Assembly (NCBI GenBank): GCA_964648115.1
Contig: CAZYME010000001.1
Location: forward strand, 84,744 to 148,743
DNA: 64,000 bases
Source: CAZYME01 sp964648115
GTDB lineage: Bacteria > Pseudomonadota > Gammaproteobacteria > Legionellales > Legionellaceae
Direction of reading: 5' to 3'
In this document: in pieces, positions 51,767 to 61,317 of the stretch
Layout of the letters: each line of letters starts with the position of its first letter
Numbering within the stretch: position 1 is the first letter of the stretch
Program-made: the position numbers and the translations under genes
Notes under the pieces: model-generated
Seen by the model: the letters and a program-made list of their open reading frames with translations, nothing else
Told to the model about the DNA's origin: nothing
Database searches by the model: none

Positions 51767-52540
51767 CTATTTTTGGCCCTTCCTAGACATCATTGTAGCC
51801 GAGGCTTGGTCCGTTGGCATAATGATAATCTCACTAATATTGACGTGCAGAGGACGCGTCGCACAATATACTACAGCATCTGCCACATCATCCGGCCTTA
51901 GCGGCTCCATGCCTTCATAAACCGCCGCAGCTCGCTTTGTATCGCCTTTAAAACGTACTGCACTAAAATTGGTCTCAACAGCTCCAGGGTCCACTGTACT
52001 TACTCTAATTTTCGTGCCCAATAAATCCATGCGTAACCCGTGGGACAACGCATTAACTGCTTGTTTAGTTGCACAATACACTGCACCCTTAGGGTAGACT
52101 TGATGGCCAGCAATTGAACCAATATTAATAATATGCCCCACATTCCTCTCGACCATTTGCGGCAAAATTCCTCTTGTCACATACAGTAACCCTTTGATAT
52201 TTGTATTAATCATGTCTTCCCAATCTTGAAGATTACCATCTTGTATTGGATCCAGTCCTGCGGCCAAACCTGCGTTGTTAATTAAAACATCAACATGCTG
52301 CCATTCATCAGGAAGCGTTTTTAATGTTTCTGTAACTTGTACGGATTGCTGAACATCCATGCTAAAGGTATATACCTCAACACCATGCTCACTCTGCAAT
52401 TGGGTCTTAAGCTTATTGAGAAGATCAAGCCTGCGAGCACACAGCAATAATTTTGCACCCATCGAGGCAAATTGTTTGGCACATGCCGTACCAATACCAC
52501 TCGATGCACCGGTTATAAAAATGATTTTATTTTTTAACAT
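51767..52540 (-). CDS. Short-chain dehydrogenase/reductase (YdfG-like)
   Basis: The 257 residues form a classical SDR. The NADP-binding motif TGASSGIG is at residues 10-17, the NNAG motif follows, and the catalytic set is Ser (INIGSIAG) with YCATK. The LRPDDVADAVVYCATRPLHVNI ending resembles YdfG, an enzyme acting on 3-hydroxy acids such as L-allo-threonine. The substrate is inferred. Confidence 0.88.
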   Translation of the reverse strand: MLKNKIIFITGASSGIGTACAKQFASMGAKLLLCARRLDLLNKLKTQLQSEHGVEVYTFSMDVQQSVQVTETLKTLPDEWQHVDVLINNAGLAAGLDPIQDGNLQDWEDMINTNIKGLLYVTRGILPQMVERNVGHIINIGSIAGHQVYPKGAVYCATKQAVNALSHGLRMDLLGTKIRVSTVDPGAVETNFSAVRFKGDTKRAAAVYEGMEPLRPDDVADAVVYCATRPLHVNISEIIIMPTDQASATMMSRKGQK

Positions 52541-52600
52541 GGCAAAATCCGTCTCCTAAGTTATAATTATTATCAATAAATAAACACATTGATCCAATTA

Positions 52601-52624
52601 TTTACTATAATATATGTAGTAAAC
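52601..52624. promoter_or_regulatory. Palindrome and -10 element ahead of the minor pilin operon
   Basis: TTTACTA at 52601-52607 pairs with TAGTAAA at 52618-52624, and TATAAT at 52606-52611 lies within it. An operator overlapping a promoter is a fair guess. No good -35 was found at 17 bases. The start codon GTG is at 52663. Confidence 0.4.
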
Positions 52625-52662
52625 ACGCAAATTAATTTAGCAGTAAACACGGAGGTGTCGCT

Positions 52663-53217
52663 GTGAATAATATTGCATCCAAGGGACGTTCGCCACCTCC
52701 CAAAGTAAGAGGCTTTACATTGATTGAGCTTTTAATTTCAATCACCGTACTCACTGTCCTCCTCGTGTTAACTGTGCCTTCATTTAAAGATATGTTGATG
52801 AACAATCGCATAACTGCGCAAACAGACGCGTTATCCTCTGCGCTCAGCTACGCACGAAGTACGGCACTTACCCAGAACATGAACGTAGTAGCCTGCCCAT
52901 TCAGTGCTGCAGGATCAACAGCATGCGGTGGTAATTGGCAAAATGGCTGGATTGTTGTTAGTCAACCTGCAACAGGCAATCCAACTCTCCTTCAAGCAAA
53001 TAGTACTGGCGCTAACGATCCAGTTTTATCTGCAACTATACCCAGTGTGACCTTTGATGCACGCGGAATTGCTACCACTCAAGGTAATTTCAAAATATGT
53101 GATAACCGAGGAGGTGCATTTGCTCAATCAGTACAAGTGCTGCCTACGGGATTTGTACAATCTGGCTCAACGAGAGGAAGTGCCGTTTGGGATGGCAGTG
53201 GTCTGACCTGCCCTTAG
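52663..53217 (+). CDS. fimT: Type IV minor pilin / FimT-like pseudopilin
   Basis: The 184-residue protein has a prepilin leader ending RG and the mature start FTLIELLISITVLTVLL with Glu5. The C-terminal half is the GspH/FimT domain. Such minor pilins prime assembly of type IV pili, and FimT homologues bind DNA in natural transformation. The start is GTG at 52663, with GGAGGTG at 52651-52657 five bases before it. It leads an operon of six pilus genes. Confidence 0.88.
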   Translation: MNNIASKGRSPPPKVRGFTLIELLISITVLTVLLVLTVPSFKDMLMNNRITAQTDALSSALSYARSTALTQNMNVVACPFSAAGSTACGGNWQNGWIVVSQPATGNPTLLQANSTGANDPVLSATIPSVTFDARGIATTQGNFKICDNRGGAFAQSVQVLPTGFVQSGSTRGSAVWDGSGLTCP

Positions 53218-53228
53218 GAGATTTTGTG

Positions 53229-53741
53229 ATGAGTATAAGGATGAAGAAACACACACATGGATTTTCTTTATTCGAGGTTCTAGTGGCTTTGGTCATTTTA
53301 GCCATTGGGATGTTAGGTATTGCTCGCATGTTAATGATTGCTCATAAATCTAATAGCTCAAGCTACCTCAAACAACAATCAATACAATCAGCCTATGACA
53401 TTGTCGACCATATACGTGCTAATAGACAGGCTGCAATTAACGGAAATTATGCAGTAAATAATCTGGTAACAAGCGGATCACCCACCATTCCTAGTGCTCC
53501 ATCAACCAATTGTGATAGCGCTTCTTGTAGCTCCACTCAACTGGCAAACTATGATACCTGGCATTGGCTAGCAACGAGCGTGTCTCAATTACCCAATGGG
53601 TGCGGCTCTATTAGCACAGCTGCAGCAGGTATCAACACATTAATTACAGTAACGATTCAATGGGATGATAGTCCTAATCAAAGCACTCTGGGTGAAACTG
53701 CCACAAACCCCACTCAACTTATTATCCAGAGCGAATTATGA
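53229..53741 (+). CDS. pilV: Type IV pilus minor pilin PilV
   Basis: The prepilin signature is KKHTHG-FSLFEVLVALVILAIGMLGIAR, with the cleavage Gly and Glu5 in place. The ATG at 53229 has AGGAG 8 bases upstream, overlapping the end of fimT's stop. The 170 residues fit PilV. The ending overlaps the ATG of pilW, showing coupling. It acts in the pilus tip priming complex. Confidence 0.9.
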   Translation: MSIRMKKHTHGFSLFEVLVALVILAIGMLGIARMLMIAHKSNSSSYLKQQSIQSAYDIVDHIRANRQAAINGNYAVNNLVTSGSPTIPSAPSTNCDSASCSSTQLANYDTWHWLATSVSQLPNGCGSISTAAAGINTLITVTIQWDDSPNQSTLGETATNPTQLIIQSEL

Positions 53742-54871
53742 AGACTATACTCACAATTATTGCGGATAACTCAAAATCCAGCGCTCTTTTGCCAAATGGG
53801 GCATTGCTCATGATTAGTGAAAAAGAAGCACGAGGTATTTCGTTAGTAGAAATAATGGTCGGATTAACCTTAGGCATTATTTTGTCTATTGCACTTATTG
53901 GCGTTTATATAGCCCAAAAAAACACCTATAGAACCAGTGTATCTCAAGCTTCGATTCAAGATGCAGAAAGTGCTATTTCTGCACTTATCACACCCGCAAT
54001 ACGCTCTGCTGGGTTCTGTGGTTGCGCATCCGTCATTCAAGGCCTCTCTAATCTTAATGGAGGAGGATCCCCGCCACTTGGCACACTTGGCGCCACACCT
54101 AGTATGGTGATGGGTTATGATGCGGCCTCAGGTACCACATTAACCATTACCCAAAACAATGCAGCTAACAGTACCCAAGCAACGGACTGGGCATCAGGCC
54201 TTGATACCTCCCTGGTAGGAAATGTTGAGGCAGCGAGTGACGTTCTTGTAGTATTTGGCGGAACACCCGGTACTCAACCAATCAGTGTAACCACCATCGA
54301 TGCAGGTAGTGCTTCTTTGACTTTACAGAATGCTACAGGCCTTTCATCTGGTCAATTTGCCGCCGTATCCGATTGCTTAAAAGCGTCTATATTTCAAATT
54401 ACTGAAGTAGCTGGAAACGTGATCAGTCACACGGCGGGTGGCGGTGCGCTAGATAATGCGACCAGCGCTTTTGCAGTTAACTACGCAACAGGAGCGCAAT
54501 TTGTTTCGCTAACTCAGACGGCGTTTTTTGTAGCCAGACACCCTGGTGGGCAAAGCGCGCTGATGCGTGCCACATTAAATGCTGATGGCACATGGACAAT
54601 TCAATCTCTAGCTCCTGGCGTTGAAACCATGCAGGTACTTTATGGCATCGGATCCAGTGGGTTACCAGCCCAATATGTACCTGCTAGTGCTGTCACCAAT
54701 TGGGGACAAGTATATTCAATAAGGTTAGGATTTTTACTGGACGGCCAGCAAGGCTCCGGCACACAAACACCAACTCAATTCACCGTATTGGGCACCACTG
54801 TCACAGTGCCTGCGGACAATCGATTGCGACATGTATACGAAATGACGATTAATATGAGGAACTCATCATGA
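53738..54871 (+). CDS. pilW: Type IV pilus minor pilin PilW
   Basis: The PilW family has the class III signal EARG-ISLVEIMVGLTLGII. Read from the coupled ATG at 53738, it has 377 residues and a leader of 33 residues, unusually long. The ATG at 53810 would give a leader of nine residues before the cleavage Gly, more typical. Translation may start there or at the coupled ATGA. The mature part contains the family's FGCCAS-type segment SAGFCGCASVI and the VYSIRLGFLL strand near the end. Confidence 0.88.
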   Translation: MKTILTIIADNSKSSALLPNGALLMISEKEARGISLVEIMVGLTLGIILSIALIGVYIAQKNTYRTSVSQASIQDAESAISALITPAIRSAGFCGCASVIQGLSNLNGGGSPPLGTLGATPSMVMGYDAASGTTLTITQNNAANSTQATDWASGLDTSLVGNVEAASDVLVVFGGTPGTQPISVTTIDAGSASLTLQNATGLSSGQFAAVSDCLKASIFQITEVAGNVISHTAGGGALDNATSAFAVNYATGAQFVSLTQTAFFVARHPGGQSALMRATLNADGTWTIQSLAPGVETMQVLYGIGSSGLPAQYVPASAVTNWGQVYSIRLGFLLDGQQGSGTQTPTQFTVLGTTVTVPADNRLRHVYEMTINMRNSS

Positions 54872-55356
54872 AAAAATCGTGTGAGGGTTCTGTTTTAATC
54901 ATAACGCTCCTTTTAATGGTGATGCTGACCGTCATGGCTGTGGCGCAGATCTCATTTAATAATACCCAAACCCGGATTGCGACGAATAGCGCCGATGTAC
55001 AGGTAGCCTTTCATACCGCTGAGGGTGCATTAAATGAAGGGGTAAATAATTTATTGGCGGGGACTTATAGCTCATCTGGCTTTCTATCTAATCTTAACGG
55101 CTTGTATTTACCCGATCTAAGCACCGCACCCTTGTGGACTACAATTGATTGGAGTAGTAATAGTGCTGTCATCAAAAGCTTTCAAGGTAAATCTAATGCT
55201 CAAGGAGCGTATATGATTGAGCAATTACCTTCTGTCGTTCGACCAGGGCAGAATATGAGCTCTCCAACGTATGTTTATCGTATTACTGCCCGTGGAGTCG
55301 GGGCCAGCGGTAATTCACTGGTTATATTGCAAAGTACGGCACAACTTCAACAATAA
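54868..55356 (+). CDS. pilX: Type IV pilus minor pilin PilX
   Basis: The 162 residues begin with a short basic leader KKSCEG and a hydrophobic stretch, SVLIITLLLMVMLTVMAVAQ, without the usual Glu5, as often in PilX. The rest is the periplasmic domain ending VILQSTAQLQQ. It overlaps pilW by the ATGA stop/start, so the operon is translationally coupled. Confidence 0.85.
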   Translation: MKKSCEGSVLIITLLLMVMLTVMAVAQISFNNTQTRIATNSADVQVAFHTAEGALNEGVNNLLAGTYSSSGFLSNLNGLYLPDLSTAPLWTTIDWSSNSAVIKSFQGKSNAQGAYMIEQLPSVVRPGQNMSSPTYVYRITARGVGASGNSLVILQSTAQLQQ

Positions 55357-55394
55357 AAACAAGCTGATAGTAAAGATCGAAGAGGAATTTAGAA

Positions 55395-58300
55395 ATGAAC
55401 ACAAAACGCATCACTGAAAATGGTGGACATATAGTTGGGGCTTTAGCGAAATATATAGCCCATGGATTGCGCTTTGGCATAATCGTTTCGGCTTTGTCCT
55501 GCATTTTACTCGTGACCGCTATCGCCGCACCACCTTCGCTAATTATATCTCAGATCCCACTTAAACTTGCTACACCAACGCACCCACAAGTCCTGATTGC
55601 GATTGGCAATTCTGAATCCATGGATGGCACCCTGAGTGGAGCTATCATGTTGGGTTCTGGTACACAACCTGCTGCATTAAATTCACTACAAAACTCCAGT
55701 TCGCCTCTCAACTACACTGTACCCGCCGGCTTTGTCCCTCCTGTGCAAGCAGCTGTCAGTGGGCAAGCACCCTATACTGTAAGCCAAAGCGGTAACTTTG
55801 TTGATAATGGGCCTAGTCGTCTTAATATGGCTAAAGCAGGTGTCCGGGCCATCATAGATGCTTACATGCAAAATACCGATTTTGCCTTAGAAACCTACCA
55901 AACCAGTGGAGCTAGAGTATTTTCTACCTGGGTATACTACATCTCACCGCAAGGAGGGTTTGTGTTTACCAACACACCTGTCGCTGGGAATACCTATGTA
56001 ACTAACCCCTGTTACAACTACACAACAGCCTCAGCCACGGTATTGAGTAATTGTAACTCTCTAACAAACTTGTATAGCTCAGCAACGCTCTCAGGAAATC
56101 AATACATGCAAATCGAGGCAACGAGTGACAACCCAAGTATCAATGATGTCCTCTATGCGGGAAGTCAACCTGGTATTTTTATTTCTTACAATGGCCCTTC
56201 ACCAGCTACACCCTATCCACCAAATTTTTCCTTGGCCAACTACAATAGCAATGCCGTGAGAATCAGGTACAGCAACACAAGCCCAAACATCGGTGGATTT
56301 GTATCAGGCCCAACTAATGCTGGTTATGTGCCTTACTCAACACAGGTTATGTACGCTAAACGAGGATTTGGATACGGCGGCAGCCAATCAGCCTCAACAG
56401 GTAACGTTATTGTACCAATGACCACATCAGGAACTAATCCCACATCCGCAAGTGTAGCAACAGCTACCGCTAAATTCACACCATTTCTTAACCCAGAAAC
56501 AAATAGCACAACGACCACTGAAATTAAAGGTGTTGCAGGCCAAGCGCCCATTGCTGGCTTACTCACAACCGCAAAAACATATCTGACGGGCTTATCAAGC
56601 ACTGATTGCCAACCTAAACGCTACGTAGTGTTGATTTCCGACGGCTTGCCCACCCAAGATTTAGCTGGAAAGGCATGGCCACCATTGGGAAGTGCCGCCT
56701 CTGCAGGCTATGGTATCACTGCAACATTTAATGCGGATGGCTCTCTGGACTCCACAAATAACCAAGCTGTGACAGATACGATTACTGCGCTTACGAATCT
56801 TAATACCGCTGGTATTAAAACCTATGTAATCGGTTTAGGCGCAGGTGTTGATCCTACGTTAAATCCCCAGGCAGCAGCAACACTTACTGCGATGGCAATC
56901 GCTGGCGGCACTACCAATTATTACCCTGCAACCAGCCCAACAGCGCTCGTAAATAACCTAAACGATATATTGATTTCCGTACAAAATGGTTCATTTGCTA
57001 CGACAGAAGCAGCCGTCAGCGCTACACGTTTACAGGTTGGCACTGTAGAATATCAAGCAAGTTTTACCGCGAGCGACAAGGCCTATCAAGATTGGACAGG
57101 CGAAGTTATTGAAAAAGCACTAGATCCTGTTACGGGCACTCCAACAGGACCCAATCTTTGGTCAGCGCAAGCCTTACTTGATAGTCAAACCACAAGATTG
57201 ATTGGTACTTGGAATCCTACCTTAAACAGTGGCGCTGGTGGCGGTGCTCCTTTCCAATGGGCAAGTTTAAGCGCTACCCAACAGGGCCAACTTCAACCTA
57301 CGGACACCTTGGGCTCAAGCAGAGTAAGCTACTTACGCGGTAGCGCTGCCCTCGAGAAACGCAATGGAGGGACATTCCGCAATCGAACCCATATTTTGGG
57401 AGATATTGTGGATAGCGCGCCTATATATGTAGGACCACCTGCCAACCCAGCTTATTTTACATCCAGCAGTTATAACAGTTATGTGTTGTCTAAGGCTAAT
57501 CGCCCAGCCATGCTTTATGTCGGTGCCAATGATGGTATGTTGCACGCTTTCAACGCATCTACAGGAGCAGAAAAATTTGCCTACATACCCAATAGCATGT
57601 TTTCTAGACTCTTTAACCTAACAGCGCCGCTCTATAATCAAAATCATATGTTTTTTGTCAATGGCTCACCACAATCGGGTGACGTTGTATTTGCAGACAG
57701 CAGTTGGCATAGCATTCTCGTTGGTGGTGAGGGTGGCGGAGGAAATAGCATTTACGCCTTGGATGTCAGCGACCCAGGGGACATGAACACAGAAGCCAAG
57801 GTTGCAAGTGCCGCACTGTGGGAGTTTACTGATTCCGATATGACCTACAGCTTTGGCCAACCTCAAATTGGACGAATTAATGCAGGTAGTGCCAGCACTT
57901 ACAAATTCGCTGTATTTTTTGGTAATGGCTATAGTAGCTCTAGCAATAAAGCCGTGCTTTATGCGGTTAATCCGGAAAATGGCCAGTTGATACGCAAAAT
58001 CGATCTTTGTGCAGCAGTATCTGGGGCCTGTGACAGCACACTAAACCAAGGTTTATCTACTGTGGCTTTGGCGCAAGTCGATGGTCTGCAAGGGCAGCCC
58101 ATCACACAACTTTATGCTGGTGACCTACAAGGAAATCTGTGGGTAGTTGATGTCTCAAGTAGCTCACCTGCTTCTTGGACTCCGCGTGTATTATTTAAGG
58201 CACAAGATTCGCTTGGAAATCTGCAACCTATTACAACCCCACCCTTAGTGACACTAAACCCGAGCTATCCACGCTTCCAAGGGCTATTTGTTATGTTTGG

Positions 58301-58907
58301 CACTGGACAGTTAGTTACAACCGGTGATTTAACCAACACTCAAACGCAAACTGTATATGGTGTATGGGACAAGCCCAGTTATACTACGGTTAATACCCGG
58401 TTAGATTTACAATCACAAACGTTGAGTTTAGTCACTGCGGCCACTGCGGGTTTGCCTCAAGATATATTAACGGCCACGACAAATGCTGTCGGGTGGAACA
58501 CTAAGTTTGGCTGGTATGTAGATTTTCTAACAGGTGGGCAACGGGTAGTGACAGAGCCTCAATTGATTAATGGATCGTTCCTCACGACTGTAAACGCTCC
58601 ACCAGCCATACCTTGCGGTGTTGCCAGCTCGCTGTTTCTAGATATTAATTATCAAACGGGCGGCGCATACCCGAATAGACAACTTGATATCAATGGTGAT
58701 TTAATTATAAATGGCAGCGATCAATATGATGGCAAGAACCCTGTAGGCATCGTTTTGATACCCGGCTATGCTAGCGCACCTACATCAGTTGGGCTGAACA
58801 AGAACAACAATATGGTACAGCTTATTACCATGTCTGGTGGACAACAGATCTCGGTTATAGATGCGAACAATGGCACTCGTCAAATGGGATGGTGGCAAAT
58901 TCAGTAA
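55395..58907 (+). CDS. pilY1: Type IV pilus tip adhesin PilY1
   Basis: PilY1 is a large protein at the pilus tip that contributes to adhesion, pilus retraction control and, with minor pilins, to assembly. The 1170 residues have a signal peptide (about 29-50 after a basic start), an N-terminal VWA-like part with IAIGNSESMDG and YVVLISDGLPTQD, and a C-terminal beta-propeller typical of the family. A calcium-binding loop, LDINGDLIINGSD, is near residue 1100. It sits between pilX and pilE in the usual order. Confidence 0.93.
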   Translation: MNTKRITENGGHIVGALAKYIAHGLRFGIIVSALSCILLVTAIAAPPSLIISQIPLKLATPTHPQVLIAIGNSESMDGTLSGAIMLGSGTQPAALNSLQNSSSPLNYTVPAGFVPPVQAAVSGQAPYTVSQSGNFVDNGPSRLNMAKAGVRAIIDAYMQNTDFALETYQTSGARVFSTWVYYISPQGGFVFTNTPVAGNTYVTNPCYNYTTASATVLSNCNSLTNLYSSATLSGNQYMQIEATSDNPSINDVLYAGSQPGIFISYNGPSPATPYPPNFSLANYNSNAVRIRYSNTSPNIGGFVSGPTNAGYVPYSTQVMYAKRGFGYGGSQSASTGNVIVPMTTSGTNPTSASVATATAKFTPFLNPETNSTTTTEIKGVAGQAPIAGLLTTAKTYLTGLSSTDCQPKRYVVLISDGLPTQDLAGKAWPPLGSAASAGYGITATFNADGSLDSTNNQAVTDTITALTNLNTAGIKTYVIGLGAGVDPTLNPQAAATLTAMAIAGGTTNYYPATSPTALVNNLNDILISVQNGSFATTEAAVSATRLQVGTVEYQASFTASDKAYQDWTGEVIEKALDPVTGTPTGPNLWSAQALLDSQTTRLIGTWNPTLNSGAGGGAPFQWASLSATQQGQLQPTDTLGSSRVSYLRGSAALEKRNGGTFRNRTHILGDIVDSAPIYVGPPANPAYFTSSSYNSYVLSKANRPAMLYVGANDGMLHAFNASTGAEKFAYIPNSMFSRLFNLTAPLYNQNHMFFVNGSPQSGDVVFADSSWHSILVGGEGGGGNSIYALDVSDPGDMNTEAKVASAALWEFTDSDMTYSFGQPQIGRINAGSASTYKFAVFFGNGYSSSSNKAVLYAVNPENGQLIRKIDLCAAVSGACDSTLNQGLSTVALAQVDGLQGQPITQLYAGDLQGNLWVVDVSSSSPASWTPRVLFKAQDSLGNLQPITTPPLVTLNPSYPRFQGLFVMFGTGQLVTTGDLTNTQTQTVYGVWDKPSYTTVNTRLDLQSQTLSLVTAATAGLPQDILTATTNAVGWNTKFGWYVDFLTGGQRVVTEPQLINGSFLTTVNAPPAIPCGVASSLFLDINYQTGGAYPNRQLDINGDLIINGSDQYDGKNPVGIVLIPGYASAPTSVGLNKNNNMVQLITMSGGQQISVIDANNGTRQMGWWQIQ

Positions 58908-58916
58908 GGAATTCAA

Positions 58917-59321
58917 ATGACATCTCGAAAGCAACAAATTGGTTTTACTCTTATCGAGCTATTAATTGTTATGGTAATAGTAGGGATCCTAGTAGCAATC
59001 GCTTATCCTTCTTACCGCGCATGGGTACTAAAATCGCATCGCTCAGACGCGATGGCAACCTTGTCTCAAGATCAAGCTATTTTGGAGCGCTGCTATGCGC
59101 AAACCTTTACCTATAATGGAGCATGCGCAGCATTACCCGCCTTGCCTCAAACATCCCCACAAGGGTTCTATACCATCACCCTGACAAACCAAACAGCTAC
59201 AACCTATACTTTGACCGCCACCGCTACGGGGACCCAAACACTAGATACCACTTGTCTGACCATGAGTGTAAATCAAGCAAATCAGAAAACAGCGACACAA
59301 GCTATTTGTTGGACACCTTAG
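58917..59321 (+). CDS. pilE: Type IV pilin PilE-like minor pilin
   Basis: The 134-residue prepilin has the cleavage site QQIG-FTLIELLIVMVIVGILVAIAYPSYR, with Glu5 and typical helix. The mature part ends with two cysteines (DTTCLTMSVN and AICW) forming the C-terminal disulfide loop. It is the last gene of the minor pilin operon. TAAGGA precedes the ATG. Confidence 0.9.
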   Translation: MTSRKQQIGFTLIELLIVMVIVGILVAIAYPSYRAWVLKSHRSDAMATLSQDQAILERCYAQTFTYNGACAALPALPQTSPQGFYTITLTNQTATTYTLTATATGTQTLDTTCLTMSVNQANQKTATQAICWTP

Positions 59322-59589
59322 AAAAGTCACCGTATTTTTCAAACCATAAAGAGTGGTAATACGACTCAGTTGCCTTGCTAGCATAGCAGATGGTCATATT
59401 TTGTTTAAAAAAACTGCGGCAATTCCCGCCGTAAAACCAATGATCAGCCGGATCCCATTGATGGGAGAAGGAATGCCACTACCAGCCTCAGTTTTTGGGC
59501 AGGAATTTCTAAAAAAAAGGTTATATACTTCATACCAGACTCCAAAATGGTTATAATGCGTTGCGTATATAACGCACTTGGAGGACCCC

Positions 59590-59769
59590 ATGAAATCTCT
59601 ATCGCGAGATATCAAGCTCACACTCTTAATTAAGACGATTCTGCTGGTTTTGTTGTGGTGGGTTTGTGTTAAAACGCTTCATCCAGTCGTTGAATCTCGT
59701 GCAAACTGGTTCTTTGGTGTTTCGGAAGTCCAATCATCCCCCTCTATTGCTACTAGTGAGACAAAATAA
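59590..59769 (+). CDS. cydP: Cytochrome bd oxidase small subunit CydP-like
   Basis: The 59-residue protein has one membrane helix (LLIKTILLVLLWWVCVKTL, about 11-30) and a short polar end. Its position directly before cydA and the length and layout match the small bd-oxidase-associated protein CydP. GGAGG at 59580-59584 precedes the ATG at 59590. The stop TAA overlaps the cydA start (TAATG). Confidence 0.7.
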   Translation: MKSLSRDIKLTLLIKTILLVLLWWVCVKTLHPVVESRANWFFGVSEVQSSPSIATSETK

Positions 59770-61298
59770 TGATTCCTGTTAGTGAAGTTGTTGACTTATC
59801 AAGATTACAATTTGCTTTAACCGCTTTATACCATTTTTTATTTGTACCCCTAACACTTGGTCTTTCATTGCTCCTCGCTATTATGGAAACAATATACGTC
59901 ATGACCAAGCGCGAAATTTGGCGACAAATGGTCAAGTACTGGGGCATTTTATTTGGAATAAACTTTGTACTTGGGGTTGCAACAGGGCTAACCATGGAGT
60001 TCCAGTTCGGAACAAACTGGGCTTATTATTCACATTATGTTGGCGATGTATTTGGTGCCCCCCTAGCCATAGAAGGATTAATGGCATTTTTTCTAGAGGC
60101 AACATTTGTTGGTCTGTTCTTTTTTGGGTGGGATAAATTATCAAAATTACAGCACCTTACATGCACATGGCTATTAGGCCTGGGCACAAACTTGTCTGCG
60201 CTATGGATATTAATTGCAAACGGCTGGATGCAAAATCCCGTTGGATCAAAATTCAACTATCAAACAATGCGTATGGAAGTAACCAGTTTTTATGATGTTT
60301 TTTTTAATCCTGTCGCTCAAGCTAAATTTGTCCATACGATTAGCGCAGGCTATGTTACAGGTGCCATGTTTGTGCTTTCCGTTAGCGCATATTTTTTATT
60401 ACGAGGAAGAAACATACCATTTGCAAAACGCTCCATGACTGTGGCTGCTTCATTTGGACTTGCTTCAGCCTTGTCGGTTGTTGTACTAGGTGATGAAAGT
60501 GGTTATGTTGCGAACGCAAATCAAAAAATGAAAATCGCAGCGATGGAGGCTATGTGGCATACAGAAAAGGCTCCTGCTAACTTGACAGTATTTGGTTGGC
60601 CTGATGAAAAAAACCAGGTGACCCGCTATTCCTTAGACATACCATATTTATTAGGCATTATTGCTACCCGATCCTTTAGCGAGCCTTTACTCGGAATAGA
60701 TGAGCTTGTAGAGCAAGGCAAAGAAAGGATCAAGTTAGGTATAAAAGCATATGCAGCACTAACTATATTGCAAAAGGATACCCATAATGAAGCTGCCAGA
60801 AAAAATTTAGAGCTTTATGGTGATAATTTAGGTTATGGCTTGCTACTAAAAAAATATACTGAAAAAGTAACAGATGCTACTAGCGATCAAATCAATCAAG
60901 CTGCGCAAGATTTGCACCCTCACGTATTGCCGTTATTTATATCTTTCCGAATCATGGTTGCCTGTGGCTTATTTTTTATCTTCCTATTTGCCACTGGGTT
61001 CTACTTATCCATGCGTCGAAAACTAAAATCTGCCCGCTGGTACTGGCATTTGGCATTTTGGTCCCTGCCATTACCCTGGGTAGCAATAGAGCTAGGCTGG
61101 TTTATTGCTGAGTACGGTCGTCAACCATGGGTTGTTCAGGGCATATTGCCCACCTTCATGGGAGCATCATCTCTAGATGCATCACAAGTTCTATTTTCTC
61201 TAGCTGGATTCGTTATTTTTTATAGCGTGCTTGCAATCATAGAAATATTTTTGATGGTAAAGTACATTCGCTTAGGCCCTGATGGTATGGCACACTAA
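59769..61298 (+). CDS. cydA: Cytochrome d ubiquinol oxidase subunit I
   Basis: CydA carries haems b558, b595 and d and the quinol-binding loop. The protein reduces oxygen at high affinity. The 509 residues start VDLSRLQFALTALYHFLFVP with the axial His22, and include LLEATFVGLFFFGW, the AMEAMWHTEKAP segment, GRQPWVVQGILPT, and a quinol loop shorter than the E. coli form. It starts within the stop of cydP and is followed by cydB after 19 bases. Confidence 0.96.
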   Translation: MIPVSEVVDLSRLQFALTALYHFLFVPLTLGLSLLLAIMETIYVMTKREIWRQMVKYWGILFGINFVLGVATGLTMEFQFGTNWAYYSHYVGDVFGAPLAIEGLMAFFLEATFVGLFFFGWDKLSKLQHLTCTWLLGLGTNLSALWILIANGWMQNPVGSKFNYQTMRMEVTSFYDVFFNPVAQAKFVHTISAGYVTGAMFVLSVSAYFLLRGRNIPFAKRSMTVAASFGLASALSVVVLGDESGYVANANQKMKIAAMEAMWHTEKAPANLTVFGWPDEKNQVTRYSLDIPYLLGIIATRSFSEPLLGIDELVEQGKERIKLGIKAYAALTILQKDTHNEAARKNLELYGDNLGYGLLLKKYTEKVTDATSDQINQAAQDLHPHVLPLFISFRIMVACGLFFIFLFATGFYLSMRRKLKSARWYWHLAFWSLPLPWVAIELGWFIAEYGRQPWVVQGILPTFMGASSLDASQVLFSLAGFVIFYSVLAIIEIFLMVKYIRLGPDGMAH

Positions 61299-61317
61299 TT
61301 TTCTTAAGGAGAGTAAA

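Noticed and set aside
59353..59621. Overlapping ORFs on both strands between pilE and cydP, one with a GSGIPS-type segment
   Set aside because: Neither has a ribosome site. The resemblance to a chloride channel loop is a handful of residues and the rest does not fit. At most a decayed gene.
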